Positions 29,101-41,100 of a stretch of 64,000 nucleotides of DNA are shown here, one piece after another; positions within the stretch are counted from its first letter, which is position 1, and each line of letters opens with the position of its first letter. The DNA is from Oreocharis arfaki. Its lineage: Eukaryota; Chordata; Aves; Passeriformes; Paramythiidae. The stretch spans positions 9,865-73,864 of the forward strand of contig VZRR01012384.1 in NCBI GenBank assembly GCA_013398015.1. Reading direction: 5' to 3'. The notes under the pieces were generated by a model. That model saw only the letters and a program-made list of their open reading frames with translations. It did not search any database and was not told the origin of the DNA. Position numbers and translations under genes: made by a program.

Positions 29101-32100
29101 CTTATTGAAGGCTTCCACTTTGCCTGCTTTATTAATTTTTAACTCTCTCTAATAATGGGCTTCTGCTGCTGTTAGACTTTCTGCCATTACTACTTCTATT
29201 AAATAATTCTGCTGTATTTTTTTCCTATAGTTGAAAAAACTTTGCATTACCATGGTCAGTTGAGGATGGTTTTTATGTCTTCTCCACCTATTACCCCTTT
29301 TCTCCTTGTTTTTGCCTACCCCTGGCTATGTTTGATTATGTTCACTTTACCTCTTATATTTTAACTTACGTCTTTGCTTCATCATGCTCTCAGTGACCCT
29401 TTTAACCCAGGTGCTTGCTGGAGCACTGGGGCTTTCTGGCTCCCTAATAATCTTCTTAAAGAACTCTGTTTTTATTTACCATTTCCCCACCTAGATTTTC
29501 TTTTCCTCTATTTTGTTTATATTCTTGCAGGGACGTTTCTGTTGTGGAAACATCGGATGTATCTATAACCCCTTGGTTCCACGCTCTGTTGCCCACATTA
29601 AATGTGTTGAGGTCAAAATTTCTGGCCTTGAAAAACTGCCAATTTCTGTTCCAATGGCTGATCTTTATCGGTCATAACGAAGGCTAAGCCAAGATTGAGT
29701 GGTTTTTGTATTAGGAGGGTACAAATTTTAGAAGCATTAATGGCTTTCTAGTGCCAGGATCAAGAAAGTAACCCCATCACTATCCACAGACTCCCTGTGA
29801 AATGACATCCCTGCCTGCAGTGGCACATAAGGGATGTGTCATTGCCCAGCAGGGCACTGAGGTAACTGAGGTGGGTGGGAATGTCCCAGCAAAGGTGAAC
29901 ATACTGCAAATGAAGATGAGCACAGCACCAGGACTGGGTTTCGGATACCAGTACTGATTACCTCATCTGGGAACTCATGCAAAGGATGAAGGTGGTCTTC
30001 TTGTATTCCAAGGCTTGTACCTTACGTTGCTTTCAAAGAGCAGCAGTGATTGCAGCATCTTTAGAATGCAGCTCTTTAGAATGCTCATCCCAGAATCCTC
30101 TTGGGATCAACAAAAGCCAAGGAAATCCCTGTTTCCTGGTGTTAGCTTTAAAACCTTCGATAAACCTATTTACCTGTGGAGAGATTCAACAAAAGGTGCC
30201 AGTTTTTAATGCTCTTATAGTCTGGCACAGTCTGCCAGCAGCAGGGAAAGCATTTAAGAACCCAGAATTGAAGGTTTGGAGCAAACTCACACCACTCATT
30301 GAAAAAAGACCGTGAGGAAATAGTCATTGGCTAAAAATCGGGGTAAAGCAAGTTATTACAAGCATAGGAGCATCATTCGAAAAACCAAAGCTGCCTTCAA
30401 ATGAGGTAGACTTTGCCTGGGAAGTTTATCCTGAGGTCTGTCCTGACTTGCAATGTTGGTAAAAGAGGCTTTGACAACAGACCAGCAGGACACCATGCAG
30501 AGCTCTTCCATGAGGAGTGGTGCTCTCTGCCTAGAACTGCTTTGGTACTTGAAGGCTGGAAAGGTACTAATACATCAGCAGTTTTAATAAAAAGCAGTTT
30601 TTACACACTGAAGGGAGGCTGGGGAAAAGAAGACCCAAAAAACTTAACCCTGCAAGAAGACCTTCAAAGTCTGAATGACTGGGAGAGAAAACATGGATGG
30701 AATTCAGCATCACCAAGTGTAGAGTGGTGAAATAAGAGTGTGCTGTGCCCCTTCATCCATCACTGACAGAGAAGACAGGGTGTGCTCCAGCACTGACTCC
30801 TGGGCTTCTCCACTTGTGCCTCAGGACCTGTTCCTGAGGGTTTTCCTTGAACTGGTGACCTGCTGTAATCTTTTAGAGAAGAGCAGCTTGATGTCCAGTC
30901 CAAGGAACAAATTACACAACAGGAGTTATGAGGAAAGCAAAACAGAACAAAACCAAAACCGCATTATGCCTTTGTGCAAATCTACCACACGCTTGTGGTT
31001 TGGATGCTACGTGTGCTTCTGATTCCATCTCTCCAAAGACAGTCTGGGAGAGTTGTTGGGCTTCAAGAAGGGATGGTGAAAGGGACAAAGGTGAGACAGT
31101 TTCAGTGTGAGAAACTGCACTGGCTGGGGCTGATCCTGTTTAAAAGACTGTTGTGAAGGTCTGGAATCACAGCTAGCTGGAGGAAGTGACTGGAGAGGAG
31201 AATCCTGCTGTCTCTACCACCAGAAGGAAGGGCTTACAGAGAATAAATATTAACAAATAAAGCAAGTAGGAACCAAGCTCCAATCTGAATTCCTCTTGCT
31301 ACACACAGCTGACCTGTGGAATGTTGCTCTGGGACACATTTAATGCTAAAGGCTTACACAGTTTCAGAGGACACTGGGCAAGAAATCCCCAGAGGACCAA
31401 TAAATACGTGAAAAGGATGTCTGGCTTGGCCACGTGTTGCCAAAGGCTGGGAGAGTACATGTGGGTGGGAGCAGGGCATCAAAGACATTTGTTGTGATGG
31501 AATCCCTCCCAAAAATGAGCTTTTAGGCAGGATCAAAGCCAGGGCACTGGCCTGCCTGGGGTGATTATGCACTGTGAGATTCAGCACGTGTCCTCCATAA
31601 TAACACAAGTTCATTGCACTTGCTAGTGGGTATTCACAGAATGATTTATCCTGTTCCCATTTCAGATGACGGTCCCCTGTCATCCCTCTCTGGCTTTGCT
31701 AATCCCAGCTTTCTGTAGTTTTTATGTATGCCTTGCTTCTTGATCCCTGAGGATGTGATGGAAGTTGCCCTGTGTTTGCTTTGCCCACACTGGCCCTTCG
31801 TGTAGGCTGCAACCCCAGAGAACTTCTGCAGTCGCAGCACAGCTTGTGCCTCTGGGCACGGCAGTCCTGGTGCTGCCAGAGTTTCCACCTACTCTTTCTA
31901 CCAGCTTCTAGTAGAGGAAAATGTAGTTAGATTGGGCTTTTTCCCTATAGCTGGTAAGTCTGCTCCAGTTTTTCTTTCCAAGCCCTGAATTTTGGGTTGA
32001 ACTCCAGTACCCTTCCCTCGTAGTGTTGAATGTTTTGTGAGCCTCTCACTGACACTGGGTCCTTCTGCTGGTGAGAAGCATCTGTCCCTTTTGTGCCCCC

Positions 32101-35100
32101 TTCCTTTTGCTGCCCATCAGTGGGGGCTGGTGTCCCACACAGCCCTGACTGTGTTTCCCAGCTCCTGGGTCTGACCTCATCTGTGGTCTTGATAGTGAGG
32201 AAGCCCAGAGATGCCACGTAACCAAGGGGATGTGTCTGTGCTCGGGCTGAACCTGGCTGGGGGGTGTGGGCAGCTCTGCCTGAGCCTGCTAAGGGCAGAA
32301 CCAGCCTCAGCTCCATACAGAAGCCTCTCAGGAGTGGGATTTACTGGATACCTTCCTCCCCAGATGCAGGCAGACCAGCACAGCCATGTGAGGCCGGAGT
32401 GGCTGTGCTGGCTCCGGGCAGCTGCTGCCACGCTGGTTTCAGGAGCAATTAATGCTGAGCTAACCATGGGCCTCTTCAGAGCTGAGCAGGAGGGATGCTG
32501 AGCTGCAGGGCAGTGCTCCTGTGCATGTGGGCAGCAGCGAGCACGGAGGGCTCTTCCCTGGTTAATTCAGGCTGGCGTTGCAGAGAAGTGCTTGGAGGCC
32601 CAACAGGCGCTGCTCAGAATAGCCCTTGTGCCAGCTCCCAGTGCCCTGTAAGGCACAAACCAACATTTCCCAAGCCCAGGACTGGCCTCTCAGCCTGCCC
32701 TTGCCCCTCACTCCTGGCTGCCTGGGGACCAGGCCTCTGAAGCTGTCGCTGTCTGGTTTCAGAGCCGTGTCCCTCCACCTTGCTGCAGCGGCACATGGCA
32801 GACCTGCTCCGCAGCGACCGCGACCTGGCCCCCAGTTTCCTCAACAGTGTCCTGAACCAGCTGAACTGGGCGTTCTCCGAGTTCATCGGCATGATTCAGG
32901 AGGTGGGTGTGCACCAGGGCTGCGGGATGCAGCACTCGATGGGTGCCGTGTCCTGCACGCAGCAAGGCTCAAGGCTGGGCTGGGGATCGTGGCTCTGCTT
33001 TTGGGAAGGGACACCTTTTTAAGGTGCCTGCGTTGCTTGGCAGATCCAGCAGGCAGCAGAGCGCTTGGAGAGGAACTTTGTGGACAGCCGCCAGCTGAAG
33101 GTGTGTGCCACCTGCTTTGACCTGTCGGTGAGCCTGCTCAGGGTGCTGGAAATGACTGTCACGCTGGCGCCGGAGATCTTCCTCGACTGGAATCGCCCGT
33201 CGTCAGAGCTGCTGCTCCGGAGGCTTGCCCAGGTATCATCCTGTGTGAAGAAACTGCATCTGGAGGGGCGTGGGGACCCCTCTGCCCTCTCTCCAGATGT
33301 GTGGTGAACTGGGGGCTCCTGCTGCAAGTGCTGTAGTACTTAGAGCTGCTGCAGAACAAGTGGTGCTCCCTAAAATCTCCACATATCAGCTGTTCTCCTC
33401 CTTTGCAGCTGGCCTGGTCACAGCTGATTCCTACCTCTACTGGGAGGGAGGGAGGGAAGGAGGGAGGAAGGGTGTCAGCTGCTCAAATCTTCCTTATGAG
33501 GGGCCAGTAAATGCTGAATTCTCCTGTGACAAGCAGTGTGGTGAAGTCTGGAGAGGAGGTGTGGTACATCTGGGTGAGGAGCTGTGGGGAGTATAGCTGG
33601 TTTCACAGGGCACACACTCCAATATTTGGGCAGGCATCTTGGTCCTTTATCCCTCTGTCCTAGAACATGGTACCAAATGTCTCCACTTTCCTGCCACAGT
33701 GACTGGGACAGCCCCATTCCAACTCACAACACCCGTTAGGTTCCAGTAAATTAGTTTCTTTTCTAAAGCATGAGAAATCCTGGAAAGCCCTGACGGCAGG
33801 CTGCCCTTGTGCAAGCTGGACTGGTGGAGAGCAGTCAGATGTACCTTAGCAGTACCCCAAAGGCTGAGACTCAGGGCTCTGAGCAGATGAAACAAAGCAA
33901 GAGGTAGTGGGGTCTGATACCATAATCACGAGGGAAGTGCTCAGCTGGGTGAGGAGGAAAGTGAGGGGCCCTTAGCACATGGCTTAGGCAAACTGGGGAA
34001 TGTGCAGCAGAGAGTGGGGTGCTGCAGCTTCCTCCGTGCTGCCTGGTGCTGTGATGAAGCCGTGGCCCACCACCGACCATGCCCACAGAGGGGTGCTGTG
34101 TTCTGCTGTTGCGCACTGGGGCAGCAGGAAGAGGGATGCTGCATTTGAGAGACGGTGCTCAGCTTGCAGCAGTTGTGTCCAGCCTGGAGCAGTCCCCACT
34201 CCTCCCCCTGGAGAGTTGAGTGAGAGCTAATGGTGGCTAATTAAGTGTCTTCACAGCTGACTCCATCTCTGCAGATTGCTCCCTGCACTCACCCCCGTGC
34301 TTCAGAGCTGGTAGGCCCATCCTGCTGCCAGCTCCAGGCAGGGCAGGACCCAGACTGTGCTTCACCCTGCTGACACTGCTTTTGCCCATGGCTGCCAGCT
34401 CACTCTTCACAGGCTGTGGCTGTCCTGGGGACTGTAGCTTCTGCTTGCCAGGAGCTTTTGTCTGCAGAAGTAGCTTGGCTTCTGTAGGTGGGAATTCAGA
34501 TTTAGGTGGAAGGTGCTGACATTCAGGTGTCTTGACCTCAGAGTGACTCTTCCCTGGGAGGTTTTGGTCTGGTACAACCGCTATGTGTGGTAGCACTCCT
34601 TCTATGCCAGGCCCAAGCTAGGTGTGTGCTGTGAGCCTCCCTCTGTGCATCCACCAGCTCTCAGGCACTGAGCCTGAGCTATACATGCTGCCCCAAAGCT
34701 CTTTGCATGCTGCTCATAGGAAGGCCCATCCAGAAAATACAAACCCTCTCTGCTTTTCCCTACACAGCTCTTGAACCAGGTGCTGAACCGTGTGACAGCT
34801 GAAAGGAACTTGTTTGACAGAGTGGTCAACCTCCGTCTGCCGGGTGAGTGCACTCTGTCCCTCTCTGTGGAAAACATGCTGGGAGCATGCCCTTGGAAAG
34901 GGAGGGATGGCTTGTACTGAAGGGCAGTGCAGAGCTGGGATCAGACCTCAGACCTGCCCTGCTCTGCCTGTCACACAGTGGCTGAAGCTCTTACCTTTCT
35001 CTTTTGCTTCCATAGGGCTGGAGAGCGTGGACCATTACCCAATCCTGGTGGCTGTGACGGGGATACTGGTCCGGCTGCTGGTGGACACTGATGTTCAAGG

Positions 35101-38100
35101 GTGAGTGGCTTTTCCCTTCCAAAGCACGGGGTCTCTGTGTGTGGCACTGCTCTGGGTGCTGCAGTGGGGCCGTGGGAGGTGTTGCAGGAGCAGCATGAGC
35201 TGTGGGGACTAAAGCAAGATGAAGCTGAGGTATGTGGAGCAGGCAGAAACCAAAGAGCCACATTCCCTGTAGTAGCTGCATCCCAGTGCCACTGCTGGGT
35301 GCAAAGCCCCTTCCTGTGGGTATGGAAAACCCTTGTGAGAGGTGGCTGTGAGGTGCTGTTCTGACAGCACATGTACACCTTGCTTCTTGGGCTGGGGTCT
35401 GGCACTGTGTGACAGGACAGCTGCTGTTGGAAGTTGTGGGTGCTGCATGTGATAGAGCTGTGCTGATGTGGTGACACTTCAAAGTGCTGCAGCACACAGT
35501 GATGGCTGGAAGGGAGCTCACTGAAGCTCCTTCCCCCTGGACCCATCTCAGGAAGGCACCAGAATGTGTGCAGAGCTGTCTGGCTGCCCAGATGTGTGCT
35601 GCAAAGGTGAGACAAGTCTCCTCCAGGCACTTGGGTGATGCCAATTTTAAGATGAGACAAATCTTGTCTTTATGGTAGCCAATTATTCAGAGGCAGCACT
35701 GGAGGAGTGATGTGGCTGGACAAAGCCACAACTGACCCGATCATTTGTGTGTCTGTGTCTGCTTGTACCGAGTCGTGGAAATAGACTTGTTGTGACGCTC
35801 TGCAGCCCTGCCTTTGCTGTCTCCCAGTGTGATTTGCAGGTGCCTTGCCTGGTCACTGTGTGCTGTAGGCTGCTGTAGGAGATGGGGCTCTTCTGTGCTG
35901 CACATCCTGCTTGTTTTCATGTCTGGAGAACGCAACAGTCTCTGGCTTTGCAGAGAGCAGAGTCCCATCTGGCCAAGCAGCTCAGCCCTGCAGCCAGTGT
36001 TTCAGCTTCTTCTCTCAAGGACTCAAAGATGTACGCAAATATATCTAATTATAACCTGCCTCCCGTGGCTGCTGCACCAGTCTCACAGCCCCCAGTGTGA
36101 CAGTGCCAAGACCTGGGCACAAGGTCATTGATCAGTGGCCTTTGTGGGCTGTGAACAGAGGTGGATATTGCTCGCCCCCAGAACCTTGCTCAGTGGAAAG
36201 GGCAAACATCATGGATTTGATGCCACAACTAGACACTTCTTCCTGAAGGGGGAGGTGATAAAGCAGTTCCCTGCATGCCAGGATGAGAAGTCCTTCCCTG
36301 CCTGTCTCTCCCTTCAACATCTGTCCCAGGCCAGGTCACTTGTCAGGTCAAAATGGGGAAGGGTTGTCCCTCACTTTGTCAAACCCCAAAGAGCACTAGG
36401 AATATGGTAGTGTGGTATCAGTCACATCCTTCTTAGCCTGCAGGGAGTCCTGGAGAGACAGAAAGCTTCCAGACTCTGTCCTTTCCCTGAAAAGGCCGTT
36501 GTGCTTTGGGTTTGTGAATTCCAGGCAGCCAGCATCATCACCAAGTGTCTCTGTCCCCTATGTGCCAACAGCCTCCTTCATGCCTTGGGCTGCACCATCA
36601 CAAACCAAAGGCACTGTGCTCTGGGGAACTGGCAAGTCTCTGATGTTCAAGGGCTTTGTAATCACTTCCCTGAGCACTGGAAAGGAGAAATAAATGCAAA
36701 ATAGTGGAATGATGTGTGAAAAGCATGGTGTCCTTAGGGTGGACCTAACTGAGCGGGAGAAGCAGAAGGTGGAACAGGAGGAAGCCCAGGGAAAAATATC
36801 CATAAACCAAAATTGTTCCATGTGATTTTGCAAAGCCATGCACTAAACCTGAGGTTTGGTACGTCAGTGATCTATAAAAGGCAAGCAAATGTTGCAGGGA
36901 AGCCATTGAGGTCAGTCAAGACAAAAGAACCGAGGCAGGTGGCTTGGAGACCCTCTAGTGCTGCCCAAAAGGAGGGGATGGCAGAGATCAAAGGCAGAGT
37001 ACATCATGGGGAAGGGAGAACTGAGCTCCCACCCTCTTGGCAGCGCTCTGAATTGAGGAATGGGTGTTGCACCCCACTTAGGGAGCTGTTCTGCTTTAAG
37101 GAGCCGCATTGAGAAACGGCAAACAGAGATGGGATGGAGAAAACCAGCAGGTGAGAGAGGAACTCCTGGGGCTTTTTTGCTGCCTTTGCACTCCTCAAGG
37201 GCTCAGTCCTGGTTTCATGCCATGTGCAAGGCACCATCACCACAGGATGCTGAAACCTGGGAGGGGCAGCTGGGGTAACAGTCACCCAAAACCCAGGGAG
37301 ATGGTGCATGTCAACGATGGCTGGCCCAGAGCACAGCATCTGTCTCCAGGTGCATGAGTAAGACGAATGGAACAGGAGAATTCAAACCCTCCTCAGGTCT
37401 GTACACTCCCACGGGAGGTGATTGCCATGGCTGAAGTGATTTAAAGGGTCCTGTATGTAACCAAGCTCTCCAGGGCAGGCCCATTTATGTGAACTCATGT
37501 GTAGACAGCTTTCCTTTTTCCTTTCTCCCTCTCAGTGCAGCAAGCAGGATAACAGGACAGGCTTTTGTCCTTCCCCAGAAGCACTCTGCCAGGGCAGTGC
37601 TGAAAGCTGGTAGAAATTTCTTCCAGGTCCCATTTGGTAATTCCCAGATTGCCAGAAATCATTAACAGAGAGATTTTCCAACCCACATTTGCACATAGCA
37701 TCCCTGTTGGAATTACCAGAGACGGGGTGACCCTGACAGTGTTCCCTGTGAGGAGGCTGTGCCCCAGAGAATGAGGACAGGGACAGGGCCTTGGGAGACT
37801 TCCTTGATTTGGCTGTTTTTTCTGGTTCCCTCTAACCCAGCAAGCAGATGCTGTGCCAAGCACTTGGTTGGAAGGTGCTGCAAACATCTGGGATATAGGG
37901 AAAGGGCTCATCTGGTAGTGAAGGAATGAAGTCCCATTTATGGGATGAGAACATTGCAGTGGGGAAGGAAGGAAGGAAGGAAGGAAGGAAGGAAGGAAGT
38001 AGAGCCAGGGCCCTGCCAACTCATCCAGTCACGTTATCAGGCTGCAATCAGATGCCTCAGCTGCTCCTTTCCCAGCACAGGACTCTCATCCAGGCATCAA

Positions 38101-41100
38101 GTCCTCTTGCTGTGGACTCCTGGCATCAAACAGAGCCATTAAGCACAAGGAAAGGGAACATTGCCCAGGCTGGGCTGTGGTGAGACAGTTGATCCATCAT
38201 TCGCCGTAGTCCCTGGATGGAGCAGGCTTTTGAGAGAGCAGAGGTGCATTTCTATGCTGGGTCAGGCAGGACGGGCTGGTGCTGCTCATGGTGAGCCACA
38301 GCTTCAGTGCCTCCTCCCAGCCCTCGGGTCTGAGAGCTGTTGGGCAGCACTGGGGAGTGTCAGGGCCTGGCAGGGCCGAGGGCAGGGATGTCCCTTTGCT
38401 CCCTCTGCCAGCCTTAATGACTGAGCGGCGAGGAGAGGGAAGGCAGGATCTGCCAGGCTGAGCCAGGAGCTGAATCCACGCCACAGACCCTGGCTGCCTT
38501 CAGGCAGTATCATCCTCCCGTTTGTCTGCTTGCTAAATAATTGAGCAGATTTTCTATTAAGCCTCTTTCGGAGTGAGCTAATGGAGCAGCGTTGGCCAGA
38601 GCTGGTGTCAGGATCCTGGCGAGAGCGAGTGGCAGGGGAAGGGGTGAGGCCCGGAGGTGAGGCTGTGGTCCCCTGTGTGTGAGGGCATGCTGTAATGAGG
38701 ACGGGCTTTGTAGGAGGTGAGTGGCCATCCCAGAGTGGAGATGAGCTGTGTTGTGTCAGGGCAGGGCCACTGCTCTGCTCCTCGGGCTTCCCCCAGGCTC
38801 CCTCCATCCCCTCAGAGGCAGGGACGTGATGCTGTCAGGGTGAGGAGAGCGTCAGGGCGCCTTCAAGGAGCCTGTGAACCAGTCTGTACAGGAGAAATCC
38901 TTAAGAGCCTTCAAGGTGTATCTCCCAGGGACTTCTGCACGAAGGACAGAGAGGACAGAAGGAAAAGCACTGTGCTCACCAGGAGGATGGTGGTACCAGC
39001 CATCAGAGCAGAGAGTGGGGGTCCTGGACCGGAAACAACCATGCTGAGCCAGTGGGATGCTGAGCAGGAGCCAGTGGGACCTGCCAGAAGCAGCACTGGG
39101 CTGATGTGATGTTGGGATATTTCTGCCTGGGTCTCCACACTCTTCTCCTTTGCAAACTACTGATGGGTGCAGAGAGATGGGCTGAGAGGAGACAAAGAGG
39201 TTCCCGGGGCAGAAGTAATGTATTGGTGAGCAGAAAGGTAAGAAAGCACAAGACTGGATGGAAGAGGAAGGCTGAGAAGACTGCTCAATTGCTAAATGGT
39301 TTGGGGATCGCCTCTGCTGGAAAGATCAGAAGATCCCAGTCTGCAGGTTCCTAAACAGCCTGGCCACCCACCTGTGTGCTCGAGTGCTGCTGGGACCCTG
39401 GGGGGTTGGCTGGTCCTGTGGATATGGTAGTTTTCTGCATAGCTCCCATAAAACTCTGTAATTACTGATCCCTTGAACACTAGTGCTCCCTCTACAGTGT
39501 TGATGAGCAAGCTGTGGTGGAAGGAGGGGCAGGAGTAGACATTTCGTGGATCACACAGTCTAAAGGAGTCCTTGGTACCTTGCTCTAAAGACTCAGAAAA
39601 TGGGTGGTACTCCAGTTTTGTAGTGTGTAACACCAGGGTGAGCCAGAGCACGGAAGAATGATTAGCTCTGGCCTAGGTTTCATGGTTAAAAAAGGAGTGT
39701 GGTCAGTGTTTTTACAAGCTGCCAGCTCCAAGTGCTGCATCCTGAGTGATGGGACTGCCAGGGCTGGGCTCTCCCAGCCCCTGGGGGCTGTCAGGCACAT
39801 GCTGGGAGGCAGGAGCAGGCTTTGTGCTGGCCAGCACCAGGCTTTGCTGATTTGAGCTCTCTGGAAAGCTGTGAGCATCATAAGGAAAGGATCCAGGCCC
39901 CACCATGTTCATCATGGGTCCATCCTTGGTGAGAGGAGGACAGGACGAGACTGACATTCAGTGCACTCCCATTGTCCTGGCTGAGGTGTGAAGTGCCAGG
40001 GGAGACAGGAGTCAGTGTTGGACACTGGTCCCCAAAGCTAGTCCTTATCCCAAAGCTGGTCCTTACCCCCACACATGCTGGCACAGGTCCCTGTGTGCCA
40101 GGGCCACTGAGCTTTGTGCTGACCCATTACTTTACCCTGCAGAGTCAAGGAGCAGGAGGGAGGTTTGGCAGGGAGCCAGGGGTGTAATGGTGGAGATGGC
40201 TGCCAAGAGAGGACAGTGTATTCCTTAGGGAACATCCATTAGGTTTCCCAACTCATGCCTGTCAGAGAGGCTTTGCTCCTGGCTGTTTTTCCTTGCTGAG
40301 ATGTTCTGCCTTTCAGGCTGCTTAATGAACTGCTTCGACAGTTCAAACTGCCTCCCAGTGCTCGCTGGATCAGCAATGTGATGTGGGATCCTTTCTGAGC
40401 ATCAGGAACGTGTGAAAAGCAGCAGCAGGACTTTCCTGGGTAAAGGCAGTGGGATCCCTTGAGGGCAGCACGGATACAAACCTCAGAGCAAGTCCCTGGA
40501 GAGCAAGCCTCAGCTTTACTGCAGGGGTAGGAGAATTGCAGCCAGCCTAGAAGAACTCTCTTGGGCTTTTTCAGGCTGGTGTGTCCCTGGAAAGGCCCTT
40601 GGGAGCTTTTCTTACTCTCCCTGAGCTTTCCCCAAGCTTCAGTCATTACCCTCAGCTGAGGATGCAGGTTTGCAGGAACACTGATGCCTGGGAAGCTGGT
40701 GTTGGCAGTGGGGGAGATTTTCGAGGAGACAGACAAGAATGATAAGGTGATAATGGGTGGGTAACACCCCCTCTGGGTGCTGGGGCCCAGAGCAGCACTT
40801 CGTCTTTCCTTCTGGAGGAAGACATGGTGCTTACATGTAGCACATGCTCTGGCACAGGCTTGGCACTGTCTCAGCAGATGCAGGCCACACTCGGGTCAGT
40901 GCCCTTGTCTGGTTTGGACCTGGCTGCAGTCAGCTGCGTCTCTTCTCTTTCCCAGACATTCCCAGGTCAAATTCAAACCTTCCTTCCCATAGGATCCCCG
41001 CCGGCTGCAAAGCCAGGGGTGATGGCAGCACCTCAGCTCCACCCTCAAGATGCCACTCACTTCCCTGTCTGACACCGACGCACCCCATCACCCCCTGGCA

